Assembly: GCA_051878835.1 (NCBI GenBank)
Contig: JBJEKW010000018.1
Coordinates: 1-62,279 of the forward strand
Length of the DNA: 62,279 bases
Origin: Olsenella_K sp051878835
GTDB lineage: Bacteria > Actinomycetota > Coriobacteriia > Coriobacteriales > Atopobiaceae
Reading direction: 5' to 3'
Made by a program: the position numbers and the translations under genes. Under the pieces are notes generated by a model that saw only the letters and a program-made list of their open reading frames with translations, ran no database searches and was not told the origin of the DNA. Positions 39,769-48,120 of this stretch are shown here, piece by piece; the stretch's first letter is position 1, and every line of letters begins with the position of its first letter.

Positions 39769-42549
39769 TTGAAGCTGGTCGTTACCGAGAAGAACGACGC
39801 CGCGCAGCAGATAGCGCGGCTGCTGGGGGCTGGCAAGCCCAAGGCCGACAAGGTCTATGACACACCCGTGTACCGCTTTCAGGTGGACGGCGAGGAATGG
39901 GTCACCATCGGCCTGCGCGGCCACATCATGGCGCCCGACTTTCCCAACCAGCTGCACTACGATGCGCAGAGCGGCTGGACCGCCGTCACCGAGGAGGGCG
40001 AGGTCATACCCGCCCGCATCCCCGACGACCTCCCGCGCCCGCCGTACGAGTCCAAGCGCAAGCCCTTCTTGGCCGATGGAATAGACATCAAGGGCTGGAA
40101 GGTGCCCAGCCTGCCGTACCTGGTCTGGGCCCCCATCGAGAAGGTCCCTGCCGAGAAGGGCATCATCCGCGCCCTGAAGAACCTGGCAAAGAAGGCCGAC
40201 TCCATCGTCATCGGCACCGACTTCGACCGCGAGGGCGAGCTCATAGGCTCCGACGCGCTGAACCAGATACGCCAGGTGGCGCCTGACACGCCCGTCTCGC
40301 GCGCCCGCTACTCGGCGTTCACGAAGGCCGAGATAGACCACGCGTTCTCGAACCTGGTCGACCTGGACCAGGACCTGGCCGACGCAGGCGAGAGCCGCCA
40401 GTACATCGACTTGGTGTGGGGTGCCGTCCTGACGCGCTACCTTACGCTGGCGCGCTACGGTGGCTTTGGCAACGTGCGCTCCGCAGGCCGCGTTCAGACG
40501 CCCACGCTGGCCCTGGTGGTGGCAAAGGAGGAGGAGCGCGAGCGCTTCGTCCCCGAGGACTACTGGGTCATCCAGGGCCAGCTGACGCACGACGGGTCCG
40601 ACCCGTTCAAGACTGCGCACGCCACCGGCCGCTTCAAGGACGAGGCCGCCGCGAAGGCCGCGTTCGGGCGCGCCAGCTCGACCAAGGTCGCGAAGGTCAC
40701 CGACATCGCAAAGAAGGCGCGCACCCAGAGGCCTCCCGCGCCGTTCAACACCACGTCGCTGCAGACGGCCGCCGCCTCCGAGGGCATCAGCCCCGCGCGC
40801 ACCATGCGCCTGGCGGAGTCCCTGTACATGAAGGGCCTGACGTCGTATCCCCGCGTGGACAACACCGTGTACCCGAAGTCTTTGGACCTGCGTGACGTGG
40901 TGCGCACGCTGTCCACCGTGCCGAACTTCAACCCCGTGTGCAAGCAGCTGCTGGCGCAAGACAAGCTGACGGCCACCCGCGGCAAGCAGGAGACCACCGA
41001 CCACCCGCCCATCTATCCCACGGCGGCGGCCGACCCCGACCAGCTGCAGCCGGCCGAATGGAAGCTGTACAACCTCATAGCCAGGCGCTTCCTGGCCACG
41101 CTGATGGGCCCGTCCACCAGCGAGGGGACAAAGCTGACCTTCGACATCGGCGGCGAGCCGTTCGTGACCTCCGGCAGCGTCCTGGTAAAGCCGGGCTTCC
41201 GTGCCATCTATCCCTACGGCCTAAAGAAGGACGACCAGCTGCCCGCGCTGAAGGTGGGGGACACCTGCGACGTGCAGGACCTTCAGCTGGAGGCAAAGCA
41301 GACCGAGCCGCCCGCGCGCTACAGCCAGGGCCGTCTGATTCAGGAGATGGAGAAGTGCGGCCTGGGCACCAAGTCCACGCGCGCCTCCATCATCCAGCGT
41401 CTCTACGACGTGAAGTACCTGAAGAACGACCCCGTGGAGCCCAGCCAGCTGGGCATGGCCGTCATCAAGGCCCTGCACGAGTTCGCGCCGCCCATCACCA
41501 CGCCGGACATGACGTCCGAGCTCGAGGACGACATGACCAAGGTGGCCGAGGGCCAGGAGACGCAGGACCAGGTGGTGCAGCGCTCGCGCGCCATCCTGGC
41601 GGGCCTGCTGACGAAGCTCATCGAACACAAGGACGACCTCGGAAACGAGATCGCAGACGCCGTGACCGCCGACGCAAAGGTGGGCACCTGCCCCAAGTGC
41701 GGCAAGGACCTGGTCATGAAGACCTCGGCAAAGAACCATTCCAGCTTCATCGGCTGCATGGGGTGGCCCGACTGCGACGTCACGTATCCCGTGCCCAAGG
41801 GCCGCATCGAGCCCCTGCCGGACCCGTGCCCCGAGTGCGGCGCGCCCAGGGTAAAGGTGCACCCGTTCCGCTCGCGCGCGTACGAGACGTGCGTGAACCC
41901 GGCCTGCCCCACGAACTACGAGCCCGACGTCATCGTGGGCACGTGCAAGGCCTGCGCCGAGGCTGGACGCCACGGCGACCTGGTGGCGCACAAGAGCGAG
42001 CGCACCGGCAAGCGCTTCATCCGCTGCACGAACTACGACCAGTGCGGCACCAGCTACCCCCTGCCCGCGCGCGGCGAGATTCACGCAACGGGTGAGACGT
42101 GCCCGGACTGCGGCGCCCCCATCGTGGAGGTGGTGACGCAGCGTGGACCCTGGCGCATCTGCGTAAACATGGACTGCCCGTCAAAGCAGAAGGCCGCAGG
42201 TGCCAAGGTTGCAGCGAAGGGCGCCTCGAAGTCGACCGCAAAAAAGACGGCTTCGAAGTCGACCGCAAAGAAGACCACGTCGAAGTCCACGGCAAAGAAG
42301 AGCACCTCGAAGTCCACGACGAAGTCTGCTGCGGCAAAGAAGACCTCTGCCAAGGCTGCGACCTCGAAGGCCAAGGGCGCGTCCAAGAGCACGACGGCAA
42401 AGACGTCAAAGAAGGCGTCATCCGCCTCCGCAGGCAAGACCACGCGACGCAGCGCCAGCACGCGCACGACCGCGGCGAAGTCCCAAGGCTCGACCGGCGA
42501 CTTCGTCCCGCGCGCCTCGGCCGACGACGACGTGGACCTGCCGTTCTAG
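39769..42549 (+). CDS. topA: DNA topoisomerase I, archaeal-like, with Lys-rich tail
   Basis: Type IA topoisomerase that relaxes negative supercoils. TOPRIM start VVTEKNDAAQQIARLL, GTDFDREGE with its acidic residues, and the active tyrosine in GLTSYPRVDN are present. At least three zinc ribbons follow (CPKCGKDL, CPECGAPR, CPDCGAP). The opening and motif spacing look like the archaeal/TIGR01057 group rather than the usual bacterial TopA. The C-terminal 110 residues are a Lys/Ser/Thr tail with KSTAKKT repeats. TTG at 39769 lies nine bases after GGAGGGGG. 926 residues. Confidence 0.94.
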   Translation: MKLVVTEKNDAAQQIARLLGAGKPKADKVYDTPVYRFQVDGEEWVTIGLRGHIMAPDFPNQLHYDAQSGWTAVTEEGEVIPARIPDDLPRPPYESKRKPFLADGIDIKGWKVPSLPYLVWAPIEKVPAEKGIIRALKNLAKKADSIVIGTDFDREGELIGSDALNQIRQVAPDTPVSRARYSAFTKAEIDHAFSNLVDLDQDLADAGESRQYIDLVWGAVLTRYLTLARYGGFGNVRSAGRVQTPTLALVVAKEEERERFVPEDYWVIQGQLTHDGSDPFKTAHATGRFKDEAAAKAAFGRASSTKVAKVTDIAKKARTQRPPAPFNTTSLQTAAASEGISPARTMRLAESLYMKGLTSYPRVDNTVYPKSLDLRDVVRTLSTVPNFNPVCKQLLAQDKLTATRGKQETTDHPPIYPTAAADPDQLQPAEWKLYNLIARRFLATLMGPSTSEGTKLTFDIGGEPFVTSGSVLVKPGFRAIYPYGLKKDDQLPALKVGDTCDVQDLQLEAKQTEPPARYSQGRLIQEMEKCGLGTKSTRASIIQRLYDVKYLKNDPVEPSQLGMAVIKALHEFAPPITTPDMTSELEDDMTKVAEGQETQDQVVQRSRAILAGLLTKLIEHKDDLGNEIADAVTADAKVGTCPKCGKDLVMKTSAKNHSSFIGCMGWPDCDVTYPVPKGRIEPLPDPCPECGAPRVKVHPFRSRAYETCVNPACPTNYEPDVIVGTCKACAEAGRHGDLVAHKSERTGKRFIRCTNYDQCGTSYPLPARGEIHATGETCPDCGAPIVEVVTQRGPWRICVNMDCPSKQKAAGAKVAAKGASKSTAKKTASKSTAKKTTSKSTAKKSTSKSTTKSAAAKKTSAKAATSKAKGASKSTTAKTSKKASSASAGKTTRRSASTRTTAAKSQGSTGDFVPRASADDDVDLPF

Positions 42550-42596
42550 CTGCGAGGGCATGGCCCTTCTTGGCCGGCGCATCATCTGGACACCGT

Positions 42597-42631
42597 GCGG
42601 CCACGGACCTCAGGTCCGCGGCCGCTTTTTT
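42597..42631 (+). terminator. terminator of topA
   Basis: Stem GCGGCCaCGGACC / GGTCCGcGGCCGC with a 3-nt loop, followed by six T residues. The tmk ribosome site begins immediately after, so tmk must be read by another promoter or by read-through. Confidence 0.95.
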
Positions 42632-42643
42632 CAGGAGGAATAC

Positions 42644-43372
42644 ATGGCTCAAGCACAGCAGGGCGACTGCCGGCCGAAGGGCGGAGAGGTCGCGCGTGAC
42701 GGAGCGGGCAGGGGCGTGTTCGTCTCGTTCGAGGGTGCTGACGGCGTGGGGAAGTCCACGCAGGTGGAGACCCTAGCACGGCGCCTGCGCGATGCGGGCG
42801 TCGAGGTCGTGAGCCTGCGCGAGCCCGGTGGCACCGCCATCTCCGAGAAGATCAGGCAGCTCGTGCTGTCGCCCGAGAGCTCCGATATGTGCGACGAGTG
42901 CGAGCTTTTGCTGTTCGAGGCGGCCCGCGCGCAGCTGGTGAGCCAGGTCATCCGTCCCGCGCTGCAGCGGGGTGCCGTGGTCCTGTGCGACCGGTTCATG
43001 GACTCGACGTACGCCTATCAGGCGGGAGGGCGCTGCATGGACGACGACGTGGTACGCACGGCCAACCGGCTGGGCAGCTGCGGCATCGTGCCCCAGCGCA
43101 CCTTGGTGCTGGATTTGGACCCTGCCAGCGCGCTGGCGCGTGCCACCGCCACGGGAGCCGACAGGCTGGAGGCGGAGGGCGTGCGCCTGCAGGAGCGCGT
43201 GCGTGCGGCCTACCTGCGGCTGGCGCAGCTGGAGGCGCAGCGCGTGCGCGTGGTGGACGCTTCGGGCACCATGGAGCAGGTGGCCTCCCGCGTGGAGGCC
43301 GCTCTGGCGGACGTGCTTCCCGCGCTGGCGGGGCAGGACGCTAAGGATTCCGGGCAGGGAGGTGCGCGGTGA
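42644..43372 (+). CDS. tmk: thymidylate kinase
   Basis: Phosphorylates dTMP to dTDP. P-loop GADGVGKST at residues 31-39, the DR(F/Y) motif in CDRFMDSTYAYQ, and the REPGGT loop are conserved. A 25-residue hydrophilic leader precedes the family start and a 15-residue tail follows the end. Start is ATG 42644, seven bases after AGGAGG. The stop overlaps the holB start (GTGA), a replication cluster typical of actinobacteria. Confidence 0.96.
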   Translation: MAQAQQGDCRPKGGEVARDGAGRGVFVSFEGADGVGKSTQVETLARRLRDAGVEVVSLREPGGTAISEKIRQLVLSPESSDMCDECELLLFEAARAQLVSQVIRPALQRGAVVLCDRFMDSTYAYQAGGRCMDDDVVRTANRLGSCGIVPQRTLVLDLDPASALARATATGADRLEAEGVRLQERVRAAYLRLAQLEAQRVRVVDASGTMEQVASRVEAALADVLPALAGQDAKDSGQGGAR

Positions 43373-44613
43373 GCGCGCAAGACGGACAGACGACGGCGGG
43401 CCCTGCGGCGGCTGAGGCCACCGCGACTGCGGCACCCACGACTGGGGCCAGGGCAGCCGGCCCCGCCACGCACGACGGCTTTCCCGTGCCGCCCGCGCTC
43501 AGGCGCCTGCGCGACCAGCCCAGGGTCCTGGAGTTCTTCTGCGCGGCCCTGGCCGAGGACCGGCTGAGCCATGCGTATCTGATGCTGGGCGCCCCGGGCG
43601 CCGGCATGCAGGAGGCGGCACAGGCCCTGGCCGAGTGCGTGGTGTGCCCGGCGGGCGGTGACGACACGTGCGACGAGTGCATCCGCGTGCGCCACCACAC
43701 CCATCCCGACGTGCACTTCATTGACCCCGGCAGCGTGACGGGCTACCTGGTGTCGCAGGTGCGCGACATCATAGCCGACGCCTCGCTGGCTCCCGTGCGT
43801 GCGCGCAGCAAAGTCTACGTGCTGTCGAACGCGGGGCTTCTGCGCGGTGCGGCGGCAAACGCCCTGCTGAAGACCATCGAGGAGCCTCCGGCTGGCGTCA
43901 TGTTCATCCTGGTGGCGCGCTCGGCCGAGGTGGTGCTTCCTACCATAGTCTCACGCTGCCAGCAGGTGCCCTTCCGTGTGGTGGCTCCCGACGCCGCCCA
44001 ACGCGAGGTCGTCGAGCTGTCCGGCGCCGACCAGGCGCAGGCGCGCGTGGCCCTCTCGGTGGCGGGCACGCCCGAGCGTGCGGCAGAGTTCCTGAAGTCG
44101 CCCGGCAGGCGGGAGGTGCGCCGCATGATGGTGCGTACCCTGGGCGAGCTGGAGCGCGACGACTCCTGGGACGTGCTGAAGTCGGCGGACCAGCTGGTGG
44201 AGGCCATGCGCAGCCCCCTGGAGGACGTGCGCCAGCGCCAGAAGGAGGATGGGCAGAAGAGCGCGGACTACCTGTCGGCCAAGGCCATGAAGGAGCTGGA
44301 GGACGCCCACAAGCGCGAGCTAACCGCCCTCGAGCGTTCGGGTATTATGGAGGGGTTGGCTGCCGCACGGTCCTTCTTGCGCGACGTGCTCATGCGTTGC
44401 ACGGACCCCGCGGCCGACCCTGTGAACGAGGACGTCGCGGACGTGGTCGAGCGCGTTGCCGCATCCACCACCACGTCGGGGGCGCTGGCGGCGCTGGACG
44501 CCGTCGAGCGCGCCGCGGACGACCTCAGCCACAACGTCACAGCTACGCTGGTCGTCGAGACCATGCTTCTTCGCATCAAGGAGGCACTGGAATGCCCACC
44601 GTCATCCCGGTGA
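43369..44613 (+). CDS. holB: DNA polymerase III subunit delta'
   Basis: Clamp-loader subunit. An Ala/Thr-rich leader of 35 residues, then the clamp-loader AAA+ core: HAYLMLGAPGAGMQEAA (degenerate P-loop, as usual in delta'), a zinc-binding cluster beginning CVVCPAGGDDTCDEC, ANALLKTIEEPP, and TIVSRCQQVPF (sensor 1 / SRC motif). 414 residues. GTG start overlaps the tmk stop; ricT overlaps its 3' end by 22 bp with its own AAGGAGG inside holB. All three genes are coupled. Confidence 0.94.
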   Translation: MSAQDGQTTAGPAAAEATATAAPTTGARAAGPATHDGFPVPPALRRLRDQPRVLEFFCAALAEDRLSHAYLMLGAPGAGMQEAAQALAECVVCPAGGDDTCDECIRVRHHTHPDVHFIDPGSVTGYLVSQVRDIIADASLAPVRARSKVYVLSNAGLLRGAAANALLKTIEEPPAGVMFILVARSAEVVLPTIVSRCQQVPFRVVAPDAAQREVVELSGADQAQARVALSVAGTPERAAEFLKSPGRREVRRMMVRTLGELERDDSWDVLKSADQLVEAMRSPLEDVRQRQKEDGQKSADYLSAKAMKELEDAHKRELTALERSGIMEGLAAARSFLRDVLMRCTDPAADPVNEDVADVVERVAASTTTSGALAALDAVERAADDLSHNVTATLVVETMLLRIKEALECPPSSR

Positions 44614-46397
44614 AATTCAAATACGCCGCGCGCGACCTTTGGTTCAACCCAAAGAACACGGGCGCCCAGGAGGCTGACCACGTCATCTGCTCTACCGAGC
44701 GCGGTACCGAAATAGGCATTGCCACGGGCGACGCGCGCGAGGTCACGGACCAGACCCTGAAGGAGACCATCGGAAACGCGCACCTCTCGAACGTCATCCG
44801 CATAGCCACCGACAGCGACCTGGCCTTGGCCGACACCCTGGCGCGCAAGGGCGACGAGGCCCTGCCCGTGTTTCGCAAGCTCGTGGCCGACAGCGGCCTG
44901 GACATGAAGCCCGTGGGCGTCGAGTACACCTTCGGGGGCGAGAAGGTCGTGTGCTACTTTGCGGCCGAGGAGCGCGTGGACTTCAGGCAGCTGGTGCGCG
45001 ACCTCTCGCATGCGCTGCACCAGCGCATCGACATGCGCCAGATCGGCGTGCGCGAGGAGGCCGCCATCGTGGGCGGCTACGGCCACTGCGGCCAGGAGCT
45101 GTGCTGCCGCAGGTTCGGGCTGGCCTTCGAGCCCGTGTCCATCCGCATGGCAAAGGAGCAGGACCTGCCCCTGAACTCCTCGAAGATCTCGGGTGCCTGC
45201 GGCAGGCTCATGTGCTGCCTGCGCTACGAGTTCGAGGCATACCGCGACTTCAAGAGCCGAGCGCCCAAGCGCAACGCCGTCATCGACACTCCGCTGGGCA
45301 AGGCAAAGATCGTGGAGTACGACACGCCGAAGGAGGAGATCTGCCTGCGCATCGAGAACGGCAAGCAGGTCCGCATCCCCCTGGCCGAGATGGTGCCCTC
45401 CGACGCGGCGAAAAAGAAGTCCCAGGAGCTGGGCTGCCCGTGCCGTCCCGACACGGTGCTGCGCTCCTCGCTGGACAAGCTGAACTCGCCCGACGTGCAG
45501 ATGGCCCTGGCCGAGCTCGACCGAAAGAACGGCGTCACGCCGCCCGAGACCTTCGACGACTCCGACCTATTCGTCGACACGAAGGCGCGCAGCAAGCGTC
45601 GCGCGCGCAAGGCCTCGCAGGCACAGGAGCAGGGCGCGCAGGAGCAGCAGGGCAACAAGCGCCGTCAGCGCAGGCAGCGCGGCGAGCAGGCAGAGGTCTC
45701 GCAGCAGCAGGCGCAGGGCGCGCATGCGCGCAGGCGTCACCGTCGCACCGACGAAAGCGTCGAAGAAGTGCTTCACGAGGACGTGACGCAGCGCAACGAG
45801 CGCGGTGGGGCCGATGCGGGGTCCGCAAAGGCCTCTGACTCGAAGGGCGGGGCCGAGGGGTCGAACCAGGGCAACCGCAGGCGCCGCGGCGAGGCTGCGG
45901 GCTCCACAAACGGAAAGCCCCAGGCCGAGCGCCAGCATGGCATGCGCAAGCGCCGCCACCACAAGACTGCCGGTGCAGGCTCCGAGCAGGATCGCGGCCA
46001 GCAGTCCAAGGGCAGGCAGGCACGTGGCGGCAACGGTCCGCAGGCCGGCGGCCCGGGCAACGGCGAATCGCGCAACAGCAACGGTGGGCAGCGTTCCAAC
46101 GGAAGCCAGCGTTCCGGCAACAACGGCTCCAACGGCCAGCGTTCCGGCAACAACGGCGGCTCGCAGGACCGGGGCGGCTCGCGCGCAGGTGGTGCCCCCA
46201 AGCACATGCGACACCCCGGGGACCGCGGCGGCAACGGCGCGAACGGCTCGCAGGGCGGCCCGCAGGCGGCAGGCGATTCTCGCCCGCGTCGTCGCAGGAG
46301 GCGCACCCCCGGTGCCGGTGGCGCCGAGTCCGGTGACAACGGCTCCAACGGTTCCAACGGTTCCAACAGCTCTAACGGCGGCGGCTCTGGCGAGTAA
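44592..46397 (+). CDS. ricT: PSP1/RicT family protein with very long Arg/Gly/Asn-rich tail
   Basis: The first 300 residues are the PSP1 domain, whose cysteine pairs GHCGQELCCRR and GACGRLMCCLRYE are those of RicT (YaaT), part of an Fe-S complex that promotes RNA processing by RNase Y. The remaining 300 residues are a disordered, strongly basic tail: runs of RRQRRQR, RRHRR and Gly/Asn/Ser blocks such as NNGSNGQRSGNNGG. That tail is far beyond the normal family length of about 275-330. Start ATG 44592 after AAGGAGGCACTGGA within holB. A terminator follows. Confidence 0.92.
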   Translation: MPTVIPVKFKYAARDLWFNPKNTGAQEADHVICSTERGTEIGIATGDAREVTDQTLKETIGNAHLSNVIRIATDSDLALADTLARKGDEALPVFRKLVADSGLDMKPVGVEYTFGGEKVVCYFAAEERVDFRQLVRDLSHALHQRIDMRQIGVREEAAIVGGYGHCGQELCCRRFGLAFEPVSIRMAKEQDLPLNSSKISGACGRLMCCLRYEFEAYRDFKSRAPKRNAVIDTPLGKAKIVEYDTPKEEICLRIENGKQVRIPLAEMVPSDAAKKKSQELGCPCRPDTVLRSSLDKLNSPDVQMALAELDRKNGVTPPETFDDSDLFVDTKARSKRRARKASQAQEQGAQEQQGNKRRQRRQRGEQAEVSQQQAQGAHARRRHRRTDESVEEVLHEDVTQRNERGGADAGSAKASDSKGGAEGSNQGNRRRRGEAAGSTNGKPQAERQHGMRKRRHHKTAGAGSEQDRGQQSKGRQARGGNGPQAGGPGNGESRNSNGGQRSNGSQRSGNNGSNGQRSGNNGGSQDRGGSRAGGAPKHMRHPGDRGGNGANGSQGGPQAAGDSRPRRRRRRTPGAGGAESGDNGSNGSNGSNSSNGGGSGE

Positions 46398-46423
46398 GCC
46401 GCGCGATTGGGAACAAGACCACG

Positions 46424-46465
46424 GCGGAACGAGGACTACGTTCTCCTCGTTCCGCTATTTCTTTT
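46424..46465 (+). terminator. terminator of ricT
   Basis: Perfect 12-bp stem GCGGAACGAGGA / TCCTCGTTCCGC with an 8-nt loop, followed by TATTTCTTTT. Confidence 0.93.
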
Positions 46466-46624
46466 GCAGCATCACTGCTGCTAGCGCCCTTGGTCTTCTT
46501 AGCCACTATTCCTTCTTGACGGCTATTTTTTTGCTGCGGCTCTGTGCTACTGCCACACGTCTCCACTGGCACACATTAGATCTCGTCGGTTCCCTGGATT
46601 GCTGAATGCTACGGTCTGCCGACA

Positions 46625-47165
46625 TTCACTTCCGGGCGCCCCGACCTGGCGATAGCGGGCCGTTGCCGCCCCAACCTGGGGTTCGCCATGGTTGCCGCTC
46701 GCCCCGACTCGGCGATAACCACCCCCTTAGTGCCCCGACCTGGCGATACCGACGCCTCGACTTGGAGTTAGCCGAGGCTACGGGGCGATATCTCCGGGTC
46801 GGGGCGCCCCAATCTGGCAAATTGAAATCTTTATGTATTTCAGCTGTACAAAATACCTGGTAGATGACTCGGCCGCTTTCGCGAGCCCGCTGCGGGCGAC
46901 GGAAAGTCCAGGTCGGAGCGCCCCTACCTGGAAATCGGCAGTCGGAAGGTGCCTGGTAACTCCGGGTCGGGGCGTCCAAGTGGCACCTATTTCCCGGTCG
47001 GGGCGCCAAACGCCCCGACCTGGCGACATTAACGTGCAGAATCCGCCCCAACCTGGAGTTTGCGCAGATAAAGCGCCCCAACCTGGAGTTTGCGCAGGCC
47101 AGACACCCCGATTAGGAGTAAGCCATGGTAGCCGATTGCCCCGACCTGGAGATATCTGGAGATAC
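46625..47165. repeat. palindrome island III
   Basis: GGGCGCCCCGACCTGGCGAT at 46634, GCCCCGACCTGGCGATA near 46733, GGTCGGGGCGCCCCAATCTGG at 46798 and GGTCGGAGCGCCCCTACCTGG near 46911 represent the fullest palindromes. CGCCCCAACCTGGAGTTTGCGCA is duplicated (about 47043 and 47072). The anchor (AAAATACCTGGTAGATG) is at 46850. Centres differ on both arms together, as if pairing or dyad symmetry matters. Confidence 0.8.
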
Positions 47166-47470
47166 CCTCAAACCGGTCGAGGCGAACTCTGGGTTGGGGC
47201 GTGCGGAACTCTAGATCAGGGCACATGGCGCTATTCAGTATGTGAGCTATGACTGACAGCTTGATTGGGGCGTTATACGGTTTCACATCTGATGACATGC
47301 CCTTGCCGCTTAGCTGGAATGAATTACCCGCGATGATCGACTGGAACGGTTGGTCTAGTTAGAGGGCGCACCCGGACAGGTCCCGTTAGCTGCGAATATG
47401 GGAGGGTGCCTGTCCGGTGCCGCCATGCCATGCGCGGATACATGTCCCGCACGCACGATAAGGTGAACGT

Positions 47471-47809
47471 GTGTTTGGGGAACACCTGTTCACTTCGTGG
47501 CGTGAGGGGGCTCGGCGTATGGATGGCGGGTCGACGGCATATGACGGCTTGGTCGCGCGCGAGAAGCGCTACGTCCAGGTCGTCTCGAGCACCAGTCCCG
47601 ACGGGGATGTCACCCCGCTTGTGATTGTGTGGAGCGACGGTAGACGCTACCGCGTCAACCGCGTCATAGACCGCAGACGGGCATACTCCGAGACAACGGG
47701 GGCCACGGGACTACGCTACACGGTGCGCATCGGCAGGCGCGTCACGTACCTGTACTACGAGGACCCGCGCTGGTTCGTGGAGGCGCGCGTGGTGCCGCTG
47801 CTGTGCTGA
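47471..47809 (+). CDS. small conserved-type protein (112 aa)
   Basis: KRYVQVVSSTSPDGDVTPLV, IVWSDGRRYRVNRVIDRRRA, LRYTVRIGRRVTYLYYEDPR. This matches small proteins of unknown function common in Gram-positives and often found near Y-family polymerases (inferred, no polymerase here). All-beta, soluble. GTG at 47471 follows AAGGTGAACGT; ATG at 47519 after GAGGGGGCTC would give 96 residues and is equally possible. Confidence 0.7.
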   Translation: MFGEHLFTSWREGARRMDGGSTAYDGLVAREKRYVQVVSSTSPDGDVTPLVIVWSDGRRYRVNRVIDRRRAYSETTGATGLRYTVRIGRRVTYLYYEDPRWFVEARVVPLLC

Positions 47810-48120
47810 CCTATCGAGTGGCGCGTGGTGTGGCGCCATGGTGCGTGGAACGCGCCGTAGCTGTCATGGCCACAGGGCTGCCGGTCAGTCAGGTGCGCTC
47901 TGCCGTGATTGGCTTACGGTGTGATGACGTTTGTCCCGTTGGGCGGCTATACTCGACTTATGCTGAAACGCGCTGGTATATGGCACGAATGACGTCATGT
48001 CCACGCGACGTGCCGGCGCGGGGGTGCACGGGCTTGCGGCCTGCTTCGCGCGGCGCGGTATGGGGCAGCGGCTGGGAAGGCGGCCGAACGTCCGGGGATT
48101 GACCACTGGAGGGGAGACTC
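47810..48120. other. intergenic region before the GH5-like gene
   Basis: No gene supported; a 99-codon frame at 47803 has no family features. TATACT at 47948 is a possible -10. GGAGGGGAGACTC at 48109-48120 is the ribosome site of the next gene. Confidence 0.5.

Larger units (their letters stand above)
46398..47470. other. 1.1-kb non-coding region holding palindrome island III
   Basis: Starts with the ricT terminator, then an AT-richer stretch (46466-46620), then island III (46625-47165). No gene is supported by start site and codon pattern. Confidence 0.65.

Noticed and set aside
25950..47165. Island palindromes as parS centromere sites
   Set aside because: The consensus differs from the conserved parS sequence (TGTTTCACGTGAAACA) and no parA/parB lies nearby.
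47803..48102. 99-codon frame downstream of the 112-residue gene
   Set aside because: No ribosome site, Cys/Trp-rich random composition and no conserved pattern.
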